Shown in pieces: positions 8,825 to 19,034 of a DNA stretch of 64,000 nt. The stretch spans positions 23,600 through 87,599 of the forward strand of contig JAQCIQ010000007.1 of the NCBI GenBank assembly GCA_027592025.1. Reading direction: 5' to 3'. Within the stretch, counting starts at the first letter, position 1, and each line of letters begins with the position of its first letter. The notes beneath the pieces are model-generated. The model saw only the letters and a program-made list of their open reading frames with translations. It did no database searches and was not told the DNA's origin. This stretch comes from Bacteroidota bacterium (GTDB taxonomy: Bacteria > Bacteroidota > Bacteroidia > Flavobacteriales > Flavobacteriaceae). Both the position numbers and the translations under genes were made by a program.

Positions 8825-9799
8825 CTAGCTGACTCTTGTCATCAACCAAACGGCAAATTGACGAAACTGCTCCTTACTTGCTGCCGTCAAAGAAGTACTT
8901 TCTAAGGCATTTAAGGCGTTTTGTGTGTGTTCGTCAATTCTCAATTTTAAAACCTCATCAGCCTTACTTTGGAGAAAGAAGGATTTGACCTGTTCAACTT
9001 TAATTTCTGTAGACACCTGAACCTCGTTGAACAATTTTTGTAAAGATTTCGACGCTTCAGCGTCAAGAAGCTCTATGGCTTTTAGATAAAGAAATGTTTT
9101 TTTGTTCTCAATGATATCCCCTCCAACTTGCTTTCCAAATGTTTTTGGATCTCCAAATGCGTCCAAATAATCGTCCTGAAGCTGAAATGCCATGCCAAGC
9201 TCAACTCCATAGGAGTATATGCTATTTTGATCACTGTCAGAAGCGCGCGCTACTATTGCTCCCATCTGAAGCGCTGCCGCAACCAAAACCGCTGTTTTTT
9301 GCCGGATCATCGTCATATATTCCGACTCCGATACCGACATTTGAGTTTCAAAATTGACATCCAACTGTTGGCCTTCGCAAACTTCTAAAGCAACTTGATT
9401 GAGCACCTTCATCAACTGAAAATAACGGTCATCTTCATATTGTTCCAATTGCCGATAGGCCAATATCATCATGGCATCGCCAGATAGAATTCCTGTGTTG
9501 ATATCCCATTTTTCGTGAACGGTAGCCAAACCGCGTCGAATTGGAGCATCATCCATGATGTCGTCATGAATCAAAGTAAAATTGTGGAAAATTTCTACCG
9601 CCAAGGCAGCTTTCATGGCCTCATTTGCTTGAGCCCCAAAGGCATCGGCAGCCATTAGTGTCAACAGAGGCCTGAGCCTCTTGCCTCCTAAATCGAGAAT
9701 GTAATTGATGGGTTGATACAACTCGACTGGTTGCCTTTGAACTTGGCTAGTCGCTAAAGCCGAGTTAAATTTTTCACTGTAATGGCTAAGAAAATCCAT
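8825..9799 (-). CDS. Polyprenyl diphosphate synthase (trans-isoprenyl type)
   Basis: A 324-residue all-alpha prenyltransferase that would elongate allylic diphosphates with isopentenyl diphosphate for quinone, carotenoid or carrier-lipid synthesis. The first aspartate-rich motif is HDDIMDDAPIRRG and the second is QDDYLDAFGD; GGKRLRP and an RQKTAVL segment are also present. Residue -5 to the first motif is phenylalanine and -4 is threonine, so product length cannot be read confidently; farnesyl, geranylgeranyl or longer products are all possible. It is divergent from the tetR gene across 128 nt. Confidence 0.9.
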   Translation of the reverse strand: MDFLSHYSEKFNSALATSQVQRQPVELYQPINYILDLGGKRLRPLLTLMAADAFGAQANEAMKAALAVEIFHNFTLIHDDIMDDAPIRRGLATVHEKWDINTGILSGDAMMILAYRQLEQYEDDRYFQLMKVLNQVALEVCEGQQLDVNFETQMSVSESEYMTMIRQKTAVLVAAALQMGAIVARASDSDQNSIYSYGVELGMAFQLQDDYLDAFGDPKTFGKQVGGDIIENKKTFLYLKAIELLDAEASKSLQKLFNEVQVSTEIKVEQVKSFFLQSKADEVLKLRIDEHTQNALNALESTSLTAASKEQFRQFAVWLMTRVS

Positions 9800-9870
9800 G
9801 AGCGCAAGTTAAGAGAATTATAAAATGGAATGACAAGACTAAAGATGAAATGTTAAAATTTATTAAACCT

Positions 9871-9900
9871 TGGAAACTTATTTTGTTTTTAAAGTTTCCA
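9871..9900. promoter_or_regulatory. Probable TetR operator
   Basis: TGGAAACTT at 9871-9879 and AAGTTTCCA at 9892-9900 form a perfect 9-bp inverted repeat with a 12-nt spacer. It overlaps the -33 element of the promoter just upstream of the tetR-like gene, the expected position for autorepression of the efflux operon. Confidence 0.7.
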
Positions 9901-9912
9901 TGATTACTTTCG
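9882..9912 (+). promoter_or_regulatory. Bacteroidota-type promoter of the tetR-RND operon
   Basis: TTTG at 9882-9885 is followed after exactly 19 nt by TACTTTCG at 9905-9912, one base away from the Bacteroidota -7 consensus TAnnTTTG. The predicted start of transcription is about 10 nt before the ATG at 9928. Confidence 0.65.
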
Positions 9913-9927
9913 CACCGAAATTTTCTT

Positions 9928-10551
9928 ATGACAACAAAAGAATTAATCATATCCAAAGCCACTGAATTGTTCCTCACACTGGGATTCAAAAGCGTGACAA
10001 TGGACGATATTGCTCAGCAAATTGGTATTTCAAAAAAAACCCTCTACATCCATTTTCAAAACAAAACTACTCTGATTGAAGAGGCAACGTTCGAGCTGTT
10101 TGCTAAAATTTCCTCAGGAATAGACCAAATTTGTGACCACTCTGTCAATCCAATTGAGGAACTCTATGACGTCAAGCGATTTGTGATGAGTCACATGAAA
10201 AACGAGCGCATGTCGCCTCAATTTCAGCTAAAAAAATATTATCCCGAAATACACGATTTGCTTTGGAAAAATCAATTTGACAAAATGTATTTGTGCATTC
10301 AAAACAGCATACGCAAAGGAATCGACACAGGGCTTTTCCGTCAAGAAATTGACCCTGACTTTACTGCTAGACTCTATTTTAATGGCATGATGGGGATTCG
10401 CGATGAACGCATTTTTCCACCCGCATCGTTCACACTTCCCTATTTGGAAAATAGTTTTTTAGAATACCATCTTAGAGCACTGGTCACAGAAAAAGGGATG
10501 TCCATATTACAAGATTTTATTTCTAATAATCACCTTCAAAATGAAAAATAA
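9928..10551 (+). CDS. TetR/AcrR family transcriptional regulator
   Basis: A 207-residue repressor with an N-terminal helix-turn-helix at about residues 20-45 (FKSVTMDDIAQQIGISKKTLYIHF, typical TetR recognition region) and a variable ligand-binding C-terminal domain. It leads an operon with a TolC-like channel (11-nt overlap), a membrane-fusion lipoprotein and an RND pump, and a palindrome overlaps its promoter. The straightforward inference is autorepression and control of the pump by a small-molecule effector. The ligand is unknown. Confidence 0.9.
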   Translation: MTTKELIISKATELFLTLGFKSVTMDDIAQQIGISKKTLYIHFQNKTTLIEEATFELFAKISSGIDQICDHSVNPIEELYDVKRFVMSHMKNERMSPQFQLKKYYPEIHDLLWKNQFDKMYLCIQNSIRKGIDTGLFRQEIDPDFTARLYFNGMMGIRDERIFPPASFTLPYLENSFLEYHLRALVTEKGMSILQDFISNNHLQNEK

Positions 10552-11881
10552 GTTTCTCATTCTACTCACATGGATTTTGCCATTGGCAGTAATGGCGCAG
10601 AGCCCTTATACATTTACAATGCAGGAGGCTATTGATCATGCCCTAGCGCACAACATTAGGATTCTCAGTGCCCAAAAATCTATCCTAAGCGCAGAATTTG
10701 AGCGCCGCAAAACAATTGCTACTGGACTCCCTCAAATCAATGGTGATTTAAGCTATAATAACTGGCTCAAGCAACAAGTTTCTTTAATTCCTGCCGAGTT
10801 TTTCGGTGGAAATCCGGGAGAATTTGCGGCAGTGACTTTTGGCACGAAACAAAACGTGGGAGTCTCAGCCGAGTTGAGTCAACAACTATTTAACGGATCA
10901 TATTTAGTTGGGCTTCAGGCATCTAAAGTCTACTTGGCCATTTCGGAAAATGCTAAAGAAAAGTTAGAAACTGAAGTAGTCAAAGCTACTACCTCGGCCT
11001 ATGCCAATAGCCTAATGGCAGACGAGAGTATTCGTATTGCTGAGAAAAATTTAGGCGATATCAATAAGAATTTGAAAGATATCGAAGGCATGTTCGCCGA
11101 AGGTATGATCGAAGAAGAAAGCGTTGAGCAATTGCGCGTTTTGAAATCTTCCGTAGAGGCCAATTATAACAATGGCAAAAGAATGCGAGATTTAGCTTAC
11201 AATATGTTAAAGTTAGTTCTTGGTCTCAAAATCGATGATCAGATTATGTTGCAAGATAATTTGGACAGTTTAGCACTTCAAAATCTAGATTTAACCCTTC
11301 TAGAACAAGGGTTTAAAATAGAAGACAACGTAGATTTTCGAATTGCCAAAAATCAAGAAGAAAGTAGCGCTCTATTGTTAAAACTAGAAAAAAGCAAGGC
11401 TTTACCTCAATTGAATGCCTTCATTAATGCGGGTTATAATGGCTTTAACAACGAGTTCAAGTTTACAGAAACCCAACAACAATGGTTCGGGTACTCTATG
11501 GCAGGTATTCGAATGTCGGCACCTATTTTTAGCAGTTTAGGAAGACAGGCATCGACCAATAAGGCTCGTATGAATTTGGACATCGCCCGAATTCAATTAG
11601 AAGAGACGCAGCAGCGTTTGTTTTTTGAGCTAGAATCTGCGAAAAGCAACTTTCAATATGCCATAGAAACCTACTACAACAATCAAGAAAGTTTGCTATT
11701 GGCCGAAAGAATTTCTTCTAAAAACAAAGTAAAGTTTCTCGAAGGCATTGCAAGCAGTTTTGATTTACTTCAGGCTCAAAAGCAGCTCTACGAAGCGCAG
11801 TACAATTACCTCAATTCAATGACAGAAGTCATTAACAAAAAAACAGTTTTAGACACCATACTCAACAACCTTTCAAATTAA
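10541..11881 (+). CDS. TolC family outer-membrane efflux protein
   Basis: A 446-residue outer-membrane channel of the TolC/OEP family with a signal peptide (cleavage near AVMAQS, about residue 20). The mature part shows the family's two repeated long helical segments rich in Ala, Glu, Asn and Gln, including SFDLLQAQKQLYEAQYNYLN near residues 406-425. It begins 11 nt inside the tetR-like gene and is followed after 7 nt by the adaptor, so it should be the outer-membrane exit duct of this RND pump. Confidence 0.9.
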   Translation: MKNKFLILLTWILPLAVMAQSPYTFTMQEAIDHALAHNIRILSAQKSILSAEFERRKTIATGLPQINGDLSYNNWLKQQVSLIPAEFFGGNPGEFAAVTFGTKQNVGVSAELSQQLFNGSYLVGLQASKVYLAISENAKEKLETEVVKATTSAYANSLMADESIRIAEKNLGDINKNLKDIEGMFAEGMIEEESVEQLRVLKSSVEANYNNGKRMRDLAYNMLKLVLGLKIDDQIMLQDNLDSLALQNLDLTLLEQGFKIEDNVDFRIAKNQEESSALLLKLEKSKALPQLNAFINAGYNGFNNEFKFTETQQQWFGYSMAGIRMSAPIFSSLGRQASTNKARMNLDIARIQLEETQQRLFFELESAKSNFQYAIETYYNNQESLLLAERISSKNKVKFLEGIASSFDLLQAQKQLYEAQYNYLNSMTEVINKKTVLDTILNNLSN

Positions 11882-11888
11882 ATTTATC

Positions 11889-13076
11889 ATGGTTAAGATT
11901 TATAACAAGAATGCCTCGATTATAGTTTTTGGATCAATCGCTCTATTGACGGCATGCGGAGGAAACCCAGAGCTTTCAGTCGATCAAATTATTGCGCAAG
12001 GTGATCTTGTTGCCATTCGCGAAAAACGGAATATTTTACTTTCTGAACAACAAGAACGAAGCAATCAATTGCAGCTTTTGGATGCCGCCATTGCCGATTT
12101 GTCTCAAGAACAATACTTGCCATTAGTCAGCACTCAAATGGTGCAGCCCACTGTTTTTCAACATTTCATTGATTTACAAGGTAGCGTTGCGACCCGTGAA
12201 GACGTTGTGGTTCTTTCAGAAATGTCGGGCACCTTATATCAAATTGTTGTTACAGAGGGCCAGAGTGTTTCTAAGGGAGCCGTATTGGCAAAAATCGATG
12301 ACGGTGGTATGACACAACGTCGAGCTCAATTGGCCATTCAAATGAATTTGGCCAAGACTTCTTTTGAAAAACAGGAGAGACTTTGGAATCAAGGTATTGG
12401 GAGTGAAATGCAATTCCTTCAGGCCAAGGCCAATTTCGAAGCTCAGTTGGAAGGATTAAAACAGCTGGACAGTCAGTTGAAGAAAACAGTGATAACAGCG
12501 CCTTTTAGCGGTGTTGTTGATGAGATTATGGCCCAACAAGGAAGCGTTGTTTATCCTGGTCAGTCGCCAATCATGCGAATCATTAATTTGCAAAATATGT
12601 ATATCGAGGCAGAGGTGCCAGAAAGACACTTGTCAGCCATAACCCAAGGCGCTAAAGTAGAAGTCTTTTTTCCCATACTGAATCGTTCGGTTAATACTAC
12701 CATCAAACAGGTAGGTCAATACATCAATCAAGCCAATCGAACTTTTAAAATTGAAATTGCCGTTCCCAATTTGGATGGTATGATTAAGCCAAATTTAACA
12801 GGAAGAATCAAAATTAGTGACTACACAAAAGAGAACGCCTTGGTGGTTCCATTGAGTGTGATTTCAGAAAATGGCAATAGCGAACAATTTGTTTATACCA
12901 TTAAGAAAAGTGAAGGTGAAGACAAAGGTGTGGCCGAGAGACGGGTCATAACAACAGGTTTGATTCAAGACGGCAAGATTGAAGTACTTTCTGGGTTAGA
13001 ACCAAATGCCGAAATTATTACCGAAGGGGCACGCAACGTGAGAGCTGGCCAAGCTGTTCAAGTCATCTATCAATAA
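11889..13076 (+). CDS. RND efflux periplasmic adaptor lipoprotein (membrane fusion protein)
   Basis: A 395-residue adaptor with a lipobox (LLTACGG, lipidated Cys about residue 23). It then has a coiled-coil stretch at about residues 45-75, a split biotinyl-lipoyl-like domain (LSEMSGTLYQIVVTEGQSVS and TAPFSGVVDEI), a central alpha-hairpin, and beta-barrel and membrane-proximal domains. It bridges the inner-membrane pump encoded 6 nt downstream to the TolC-like channel. The extra N-terminal coiled coil before the lipoyl domain is often seen in Bacteroidota adaptors. Confidence 0.92.
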   Translation: MVKIYNKNASIIVFGSIALLTACGGNPELSVDQIIAQGDLVAIREKRNILLSEQQERSNQLQLLDAAIADLSQEQYLPLVSTQMVQPTVFQHFIDLQGSVATREDVVVLSEMSGTLYQIVVTEGQSVSKGAVLAKIDDGGMTQRRAQLAIQMNLAKTSFEKQERLWNQGIGSEMQFLQAKANFEAQLEGLKQLDSQLKKTVITAPFSGVVDEIMAQQGSVVYPGQSPIMRIINLQNMYIEAEVPERHLSAITQGAKVEVFFPILNRSVNTTIKQVGQYINQANRTFKIEIAVPNLDGMIKPNLTGRIKISDYTKENALVVPLSVISENGNSEQFVYTIKKSEGEDKGVAERRVITTGLIQDGKIEVLSGLEPNAEIITEGARNVRAGQAVQVIYQ

Positions 13077-13082
13077 TTGTGT

Positions 13083-16000
13083 ATGAGTCCTTCTAAACCA
13101 AATACAAACAAAGAATTTAAGTGGTCAAGTTTGGCCATTGATAACAAGACCACCCTATATGTATTGATGGTCATTATCTTTTTTATGGGAATTGGAGCCT
13201 ACAACAGTATGCCTCGAGAGAGTTTTCCGGAAATTAAAGAGACCAAGGTATATGTCAGCACCATCTATCCAGGTAACACGGCCGAAGATGTAGAGAAACT
13301 TATCACTGATCCTCTTGAGTCCAAGTTAAAAACTATTAGTAATTTGGTTGAACTTACCTCTAGCTCAGAGGAAGATTACTCCATGATCATTGTAGAATTT
13401 GATGATGATATTGACATTGAAGACGCCAAACTCAAAGTAAAAGACATTGTTGATGAAGAAAAGGCCAGCGAGGATTGGCCAGTGTTCAACAACGCCAAGG
13501 TTGAACCCAATGTTTTTGAACTCAGTCCAAGTGAAGAGGTCCCCATTTTAACCATCAACATCACTGGCGACTATCCTGTTCCTCAACTCAAGGCCTATGG
13601 GACCATACTGGAAGAATCCATTGAAGATCTCACAGAAATCAAAGAGGTCGATCTATTGGGAGTCCAAAATGAAGAAATCGAAGTAGCAGTTGACATCTAC
13701 AAAATGATGGCGTCTAAGATTAGTTTTGACGACATTTTAACAGCCATTGGTCGAGAAAATGTAACCATGTCTGCAGGCAATTTGGTTGCGAATGGGCAGC
13801 GCAGAACGGTACGTGTAATCGGGGAAATTGAGAATCCTCAAGACCTTGAAGATTTTGTGATCAAGTCCGAATTTGGAAATCCAATCTATCTTAAGGACGT
13901 TGCCGAAGTAACTTTTAAAGAGGAGAAACACACCACCTACGCCAGAGAATTTGGAGATCCTGTGGTCATGTTGAATGTTAAAAAACGCAGTGGTCAAAAC
14001 ATGGTCAGTGCGATTGAAAAAATCAACACGATCATTTCAGATACCCAAGCCAATGTATTCCCAAAAGACATTGTCGTAACAACAGCCAACGACCAGTCGA
14101 GTCGTACCATTGGCCAAGTGGATGATTTGGTCAACAACATCATTTTTGGAATTCTCTTGGTGGTCACCGTTTTGATGTTTTTCCTAGGTTTCAAAAATGC
14201 GCTTTTCGTTGGGTTTGCCATTCCAATGTCCATGTTCATGTCACTGATGATATTGTCACAATTGGGATATACCCTCAACACCATGATTTTGTTTGGCCTA
14301 ATCATGGGTCTAGGCATGTTGGTCGACAATGGAATCGTGGTGGTTGAAAACGTTTATCGCCTCATGAAGCAAGAAGGAATGGGTCGCGTTCAAGCTGCAA
14401 AACAAGGAATTGGCGAAATTGCTTACCCCATCATCATTTCCACTGCAACAACTGTTGCCGCTTTCATTCCATTAGGCTTGTGGCCTGGGTTAATTGGGCA
14501 GTTCATGATTTACTTCCCAATAACGCTTTCTGTTGTTTTGGGGTCTTCGCTTTTTGTAGCCATATTTTTCAATTCGGTTTTAGTGTCGCAATTCATGAAA
14601 ACTGAAGACAAGGAAATGCCCCTCAAAAGAATTATCCGACTGTCGTCAATTATAGGAGGTGTTGGTTTATTAATTTTCTTTTTTGGAGGCAGTTACAACT
14701 TTTTGGGAAGTGTCATGGTCGCTACGGCGCTATTGCTGTGGGTTTATAGGCTTTTCCTAAGGAAAATGGCTAACAACTTCCAAACCAATACTGTTGGAAA
14801 ATGGGAGCGTTTTTATGAAAAATCGCTTAGAAATGCACTGCATGGCAGACGCCCAATATGGATAGTCGTTGGTACAATTATACTATTGATTGGTGCTTTC
14901 ATGACCTTCGGGGTATCGATAGGAAGTCAGCGCACTAAGGTTGAGTTTTTTCCAGACAACGAACCCAATCAAATCATAGTATTTGTAGAGTATCCCGAGG
15001 GAACGGATATTGAAAAAACCAATCAACTCACCCTTCAAATAGAATCGAGGATTTACGACATCATTGAAGACGCCACCTATAAGGATGGTTCTCATAATTT
15101 TATGGTGGAAAATGCAGTTTCTCAGGTTGGTCGAGGCGCCGGAAATCCTCAAACCGATGCGGGCTCTGCTGCGGCCATGCCTCATCGAAGCAAGATTACG
15201 GTTGCCATGCGAGAATACAAGTATCGTAAAGGTATGAGCAGTGGAGAATTACAAAAGAAGATTCAAAACTCACTTCAAGGTGTTTATCCTGGCGTGGCTA
15301 TTTCAGTTGAAAAAGACGCTTCTGGGCCACCTGTTGGTTATCCGATTAATATAGAAATTGAAGGAGCAGACTATTCCGAAATCATTCAAGTAGCGGAAAA
15401 CATACGAACCTATATCAATTCCAAAAACATTGGAGGCATCGACCAACTCAAGATTGATGTCAACAAATCTAAACCAGCAATGCAGGTGGTTGTAGATCGC
15501 AAAAAAGCGGGAGAACTTGGGGTGAGTACTGGAATGATTGCCCAACAGTTGAGAAATAGTATTTTCGGAAGCAAGGCTGGGATTTACAAGCTGAAAGGTG
15601 ACGATTATAACATCAACGTGCGTTTTAACAATGATAATCGGTATGACAGAAATGCCATTTTTGACCAATCATTGACTTTTAGAGATATGGCATCTGGGAA
15701 AATAAAAGTCATTCCCATTTCTTCTCTTGTTGAACAAAACAATGCATCTGGATTTAGTGCCATCAAGCACCGGGATACCAAGCGGGTAGTCACCATCTAT
15801 TCGGCTTTAGAACCTGGGTATACTGATGCTGGAGCAGTGGTCGATCAGGTCAAAGAAATTATGAGGAATTACGATCAAATTCCTGATCACGTAACAGTGG
15901 ATTACACTGGCCAAATTGAGGAACAAGGCAAACAAATGGCCTTTTTAATTGGTGCATTTTTCTCGGGGCTTGGATTAATATTTTTGATCCTGATCTTCCA

Positions 16001-16565
16001 ATTCAACTCTGTATCAAAACCTTCAATCATCATGCTCGCTATTTTTCTAAGTTTGATTGGCGTGTTTGGAGGATTGGTCCTTACGGGTCGTCCGTTTGTT
16101 ATTATGATGACCATGATGGGCATTATTGCCTTAGCTGGAATCGTGGTTAACAACGGAGTTGTACTGCTCGACTACACCCAATTGTTGGTAGACCGCAAGA
16201 AAGAAGAAAAAGGGCTCCTAAAGCATCAATTTCTGTCTAAAGAAGACACACTCGAACTGATAGTTGCAGGAGGAAAAGCAAGACTCAGACCTGTTTTATT
16301 GACGGCAATTACTACAATTTTGGGACTCATCCCGCTCGCCACAGGATTGAACATCAATTTCTACACCCTATTCAGTGAGCTCGACCCCAACATTTATTTG
16401 GGAGGAGATAACGTCAGATTCTGGGGTCCTCTTGCGTGGACGGTGATTTATGGCTTGATGGTCGCTACGTTTTTGACTTTAATTGTTGTTCCTGTACTTT
16501 TCTACTTAGTTTCTAAACTAAAATTTTGGATTCATTCTCAAAATATCAATCAGATTAATGAATAA
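13083..16565 (+). CDS. RND family efflux permease (AcrB/HAE1-like)
   Basis: A proton-driven efflux pump of about 1160 residues with the RND layout: one N-terminal membrane helix (about residues 25-45), a large periplasmic loop, a helical bundle with GLIMGLGMLVDNGIVVVENV (the proton-relay aspartate motif), a second periplasmic loop and a second bundle. I chose ATG 13083 (MSPSKPN) over a TTG at 13077 that would directly abut the adaptor stop. The second half contains GIIALAGIVVNNGVVLLDY. Substrate is not predictable; the TetR context suggests a toxic small molecule. Confidence 0.93.
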   Translation: MSPSKPNTNKEFKWSSLAIDNKTTLYVLMVIIFFMGIGAYNSMPRESFPEIKETKVYVSTIYPGNTAEDVEKLITDPLESKLKTISNLVELTSSSEEDYSMIIVEFDDDIDIEDAKLKVKDIVDEEKASEDWPVFNNAKVEPNVFELSPSEEVPILTINITGDYPVPQLKAYGTILEESIEDLTEIKEVDLLGVQNEEIEVAVDIYKMMASKISFDDILTAIGRENVTMSAGNLVANGQRRTVRVIGEIENPQDLEDFVIKSEFGNPIYLKDVAEVTFKEEKHTTYAREFGDPVVMLNVKKRSGQNMVSAIEKINTIISDTQANVFPKDIVVTTANDQSSRTIGQVDDLVNNIIFGILLVVTVLMFFLGFKNALFVGFAIPMSMFMSLMILSQLGYTLNTMILFGLIMGLGMLVDNGIVVVENVYRLMKQEGMGRVQAAKQGIGEIAYPIIISTATTVAAFIPLGLWPGLIGQFMIYFPITLSVVLGSSLFVAIFFNSVLVSQFMKTEDKEMPLKRIIRLSSIIGGVGLLIFFFGGSYNFLGSVMVATALLLWVYRLFLRKMANNFQTNTVGKWERFYEKSLRNALHGRRPIWIVVGTIILLIGAFMTFGVSIGSQRTKVEFFPDNEPNQIIVFVEYPEGTDIEKTNQLTLQIESRIYDIIEDATYKDGSHNFMVENAVSQVGRGAGNPQTDAGSAAAMPHRSKITVAMREYKYRKGMSSGELQKKIQNSLQGVYPGVAISVEKDASGPPVGYPINIEIEGADYSEIIQVAENIRTYINSKNIGGIDQLKIDVNKSKPAMQVVVDRKKAGELGVSTGMIAQQLRNSIFGSKAGIYKLKGDDYNINVRFNNDNRYDRNAIFDQSLTFRDMASGKIKVIPISSLVEQNNASGFSAIKHRDTKRVVTIYSALEPGYTDAGAVVDQVKEIMRNYDQIPDHVTVDYTGQIEEQGKQMAFLIGAFFSGLGLIFLILIFQFNSVSKPSIIMLAIFLSLIGVFGGLVLTGRPFVIMMTMMGIIALAGIVVNNGVVLLDYTQLLVDRKKEEKGLLKHQFLSKEDTLELIVAGGKARLRPVLLTAITTILGLIPLATGLNINFYTLFSELDPNIYLGGDNVRFWGPLAWTVIYGLMVATFLTLIVVPVLFYLVSKLKFWIHSQNINQINE

Positions 16566-16589
16566 ATGGGAGAGTCAAATTGACTTCAT

Positions 16590-16597
16590 TACTTTTG
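16590..16597 (+). promoter_or_regulatory. Probable -7 element upstream of aspS
   Basis: TACTTTTG is a perfect match to the Bacteroidota -7 consensus TAnnTTTG and lies 16 nt before the aspS ATG. The -33 position carries only TGGG, a weak match, so strength is uncertain. Confidence 0.45.
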
Positions 16598-16613
16598 CAT
16601 TAAATTAATTGCT

Positions 16614-18368
16614 ATGTATCGGACGCACCATTGTGGAGAATTGAACAGTACTCATATCGGAACAACTGTTACCCTTTCGGGTTGGGTTCAAAAAAACAGA
16701 GACAAAGGCTCTGTGATATGGATTGATCTTAGGGATCGATATGGGATTACCCAATTAATTTTTGACGAGGCTCGAACAAGTGAATCACTAATGGCTATGG
16801 CTAAAACTTTTGGGCGAGAATTTGTAATTCAAGCTACTGGAAAAGTAATTGAAAGAAGCTCCAAAAACCCTAATCTTCCGACTGGGGATATCGAGCTTTT
16901 GGTTACCGACTTGTGCTGCCTAAACGCCTCAAAAACCCCACCATTTACAATTGAAGACGAAACTGATGGTGGTGACACCTTGCGCATGCAATACCGCTAT
17001 TTGGACATTCGAAGAAATCCAATCAAAAACAATTTAATTTTTAGACACCGCATCGCTCAATTGGTACGTAATTATTTGTCAGAGCAAAATTTCATCGAAG
17101 TAGAAACCCCCGTTCTTATCAAATCGACCCCAGAAGGTGCAAGAGATTTTGTGGTTCCCTCTCGAATGAATCCTGGACAATTCTATGCCTTGCCTCAGTC
17201 ACCTCAAACGTTCAAACAATTGTTGATGGTGGGAGGAATGGATCGCTACTTTCAAATAGTAAAATGCTTTAGAGACGAAGATTTGCGCGCCGATCGCCAG
17301 CCAGAATTCACCCAAATCGATTGTGAAATGGCCTTTGTCGAACAAGAAGATATCTTAGAAACCTTTGAAGGTTTGACCCGTCACCTAATATCATCTATTA
17401 CTGGCAATGAGTTGGGCGCTTTTCCTCGCATGACCTATCATGAAGCCATGAGGAGATTTGGTAACGACAAACCAGATATTCGATTTGGAATGGAATTTGG
17501 CGAATTGAATGATATCGCCAAACACAAAGATTTTCAAGTATTTAATAACAGTGAATTGGTCATTGGAATCGCCGTTCCAAAGGCAAACGAGCTAACCCGA
17601 AAAGATATTGACCAATTGACCGAATGGGTCAAACGACCCCAAATTGGTGCTTCGGGATTAGTTTATGTGCGCTGTTTAGAAGACGGCAGTTTTAAATCCT
17701 CCGTAGACAAGTTCTTCAATCAAGAGGATTTGAAGCATTGGGCCAAAATTACTGGTGCCTCTGAAGGCGATATTATATTCGTTTTGAGTGGAAATACGCA
17801 CAAAGTCCGATCCCAAATGAGTGCCTTGAGAATGGAAATGGCCGAACGCCTTGGGCTAAGAGATCCTAAAGTATTTGCGCCCTTATGGGTAGTCGATTTT
17901 CCTCTGTTAGAATGGGATGAAGAATCGAATCGTTACCACGCCATGCACCACCCATTTACAGCACCAAAGCCAGAACAAATGGATCTTCTGCACAGCAATC
18001 CTTCCGAGGTCAATGCCAATGCGTACGACTTAGTACTCAACGGGAATGAAATTGGCGGTGGATCCATCAGAATACACGACAAGGCGACACAGTCTCAAAT
18101 GTTCGATTTACTGGGCTTCACCCCCGAAGCCGCAAAGTCTCAGTTCGGATTTTTGATGAATGCCTTTGAATTTGGTGCGCCACCACATGGCGGAATTGCT
18201 TTTGGTTTAGACCGCTTGGTAGCCATTCTTGGTGGGCAAGAAACGATCCGTGAATTTATAGCATTCCCAAAGAACAATACCGGTAGAGACATTATGATTG
18301 ATGCTCCATCTGTCATTGACCAAACCCAATTGAATGAGCTGTATCTTGACGTCAAACCAATAGAATGA
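16614..18368 (+). CDS. aspS: Aspartate-tRNA ligase
   Basis: A 584-residue class II aminoacyl-tRNA synthetase. It has an N-terminal OB-fold anticodon-binding domain ([20 protein letters not shown]), the catalytic core with motif 2 [18 protein letters not shown], a bacterial-type insertion domain at about residues 290-410, and motif 3 [13 protein letters not shown]. Length and the GAD insertion fit the bacterial type. Whether it is discriminating or also charges tRNA-Asn cannot be told from the sequence. It is followed 1 nt later by a small membrane-protein gene. Confidence 0.97.
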   Translation: MYRTHHCGELNSTHIGTTVTLSGWVQKNRDKGSVIWIDLRDRYGITQLIFDEARTSESLMAMAKTFGREFVIQATGKVIERSSKNPNLPTGDIELLVTDLCCLNASKTPPFTIEDETDGGDTLRMQYRYLDIRRNPIKNNLIFRHRIAQLVRNYLSEQNFIEVETPVLIKSTPEGARDFVVPSRMNPGQFYALPQSPQTFKQLLMVGGMDRYFQIVKCFRDEDLRADRQPEFTQIDCEMAFVEQEDILETFEGLTRHLISSITGNELGAFPRMTYHEAMRRFGNDKPDIRFGMEFGELNDIAKHKDFQVFNNSELVIGIAVPKANELTRKDIDQLTEWVKRPQIGASGLVYVRCLEDGSFKSSVDKFFNQEDLKHWAKITGASEGDIIFVLSGNTHKVRSQMSALRMEMAERLGLRDPKVFAPLWVVDFPLLEWDEESNRYHAMHHPFTAPKPEQMDLLHSNPSEVNANAYDLVLNGNEIGGGSIRIHDKATQSQMFDLLGFTPEAAKSQFGFLMNAFEFGAPPHGGIAFGLDRLVAILGGQETIREFIAFPKNNTGRDIMIDAPSVIDQTQLNELYLDVKPIE

Positions 18369-18369
18369 C

Positions 18370-18594
18370 ATGAGAATTGCCCTGCCTATTTTATGGATTC
18401 TGGCCCTTTCAAGCATCATAGTTGGCATTGCACTTGATATTCCCAAAGTTGTTGGAAGTGGTGTGGTTCTTCTATTTTTTGTGGTTTTTCCCGTGTTTTC
18501 CTACCATCGATGGAAAAATAAAAAAGTTAGCGACTATCTTCTCAACAAAGAGAATTTGGACAAAATGAAACAATACAACGATTCAAAATCCTAG
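18370..18594 (+). CDS. Small two-helix membrane protein
   Basis: A 74-residue protein with two hydrophobic stretches (about residues 3-22 and 26-45) and a basic, Lys/Asn-rich cytoplasmic tail. It follows aspS after 1 nt and its stop overlaps the convergent tadA gene by 4 nt. I recognise no named family. The close coupling to aspS supports a real gene, but function is unknown. Confidence 0.65.
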   Translation: MRIALPILWILALSSIIVGIALDIPKVVGSGVVLLFFVVFPVFSYHRWKNKKVSDYLLNKENLDKMKQYNDSKS

Positions 18595-19031
18595 TTCAAG
18601 GATCTTTTAAGTTCAAAAAACTGATGGATCAGCTTTTCGGCAGGTTCTTCTAATATTCCTCCAATGACCTTTGTTTTAGGGTGGTATCTGGGCTGAACAT
18701 TGAATTGGTGTCTAGTCTCCTTAGCTCCATAAACCACACTTCCAATTTGGCTCCAATATAGAGCACCCACACACATTGGACACGGCTCCAAAGTGACGTA
18801 TAAGGTACATTGATTGAGGTACTTAGCTCCTAAAAAATTGGCAGCTGCAGTAATAGCCTGCATCTCAGCGTGTGCAGTCACATCATTTAAGGTTTCGGTA
18901 AGATTATGGGATCGAGCTATAATTTGACCATTCAAAACAATCACCGCACCAATTGGGATTTCACCCTTATCCAATGCGTGCTGAGCCTCTTGAATGGCCT
19001 TATTCATAAAATGTTCGTGGTTCAATGTCAC
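18591..19031 (-). CDS. tadA: tRNA-specific adenosine deaminase (TadA-like nucleoside deaminase)
   Basis: A 146-residue cytidine-deaminase-fold enzyme with zinc and catalytic motifs HAEMQAI (His and proton-shuttle Glu) and PCPMCVGAL (two Cys ligands). Length and motifs match TadA, which converts A34 to inosine in tRNA-Arg(ACG). Guanine deaminase is a related alternative but usually has different C-terminal residues. It is convergent with the small membrane gene and directly downstream of the first M36 protease. Confidence 0.88.
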   Translation of the reverse strand: MTLNHEHFMNKAIQEAQHALDKGEIPIGAVIVLNGQIIARSHNLTETLNDVTAHAEMQAITAAANFLGAKYLNQCTLYVTLEPCPMCVGALYWSQIGSVVYGAKETRHQFNVQPRYHPKTKVIGGILEEPAEKLIHQFFELKRSLN

Positions 19032-19034
19032 CAG

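Noticed and set aside
13077..13082. TTG start for the RND permease
   Set aside because: ATG 13083 is two codons later, is the usual start type and keeps all homologous sequence.
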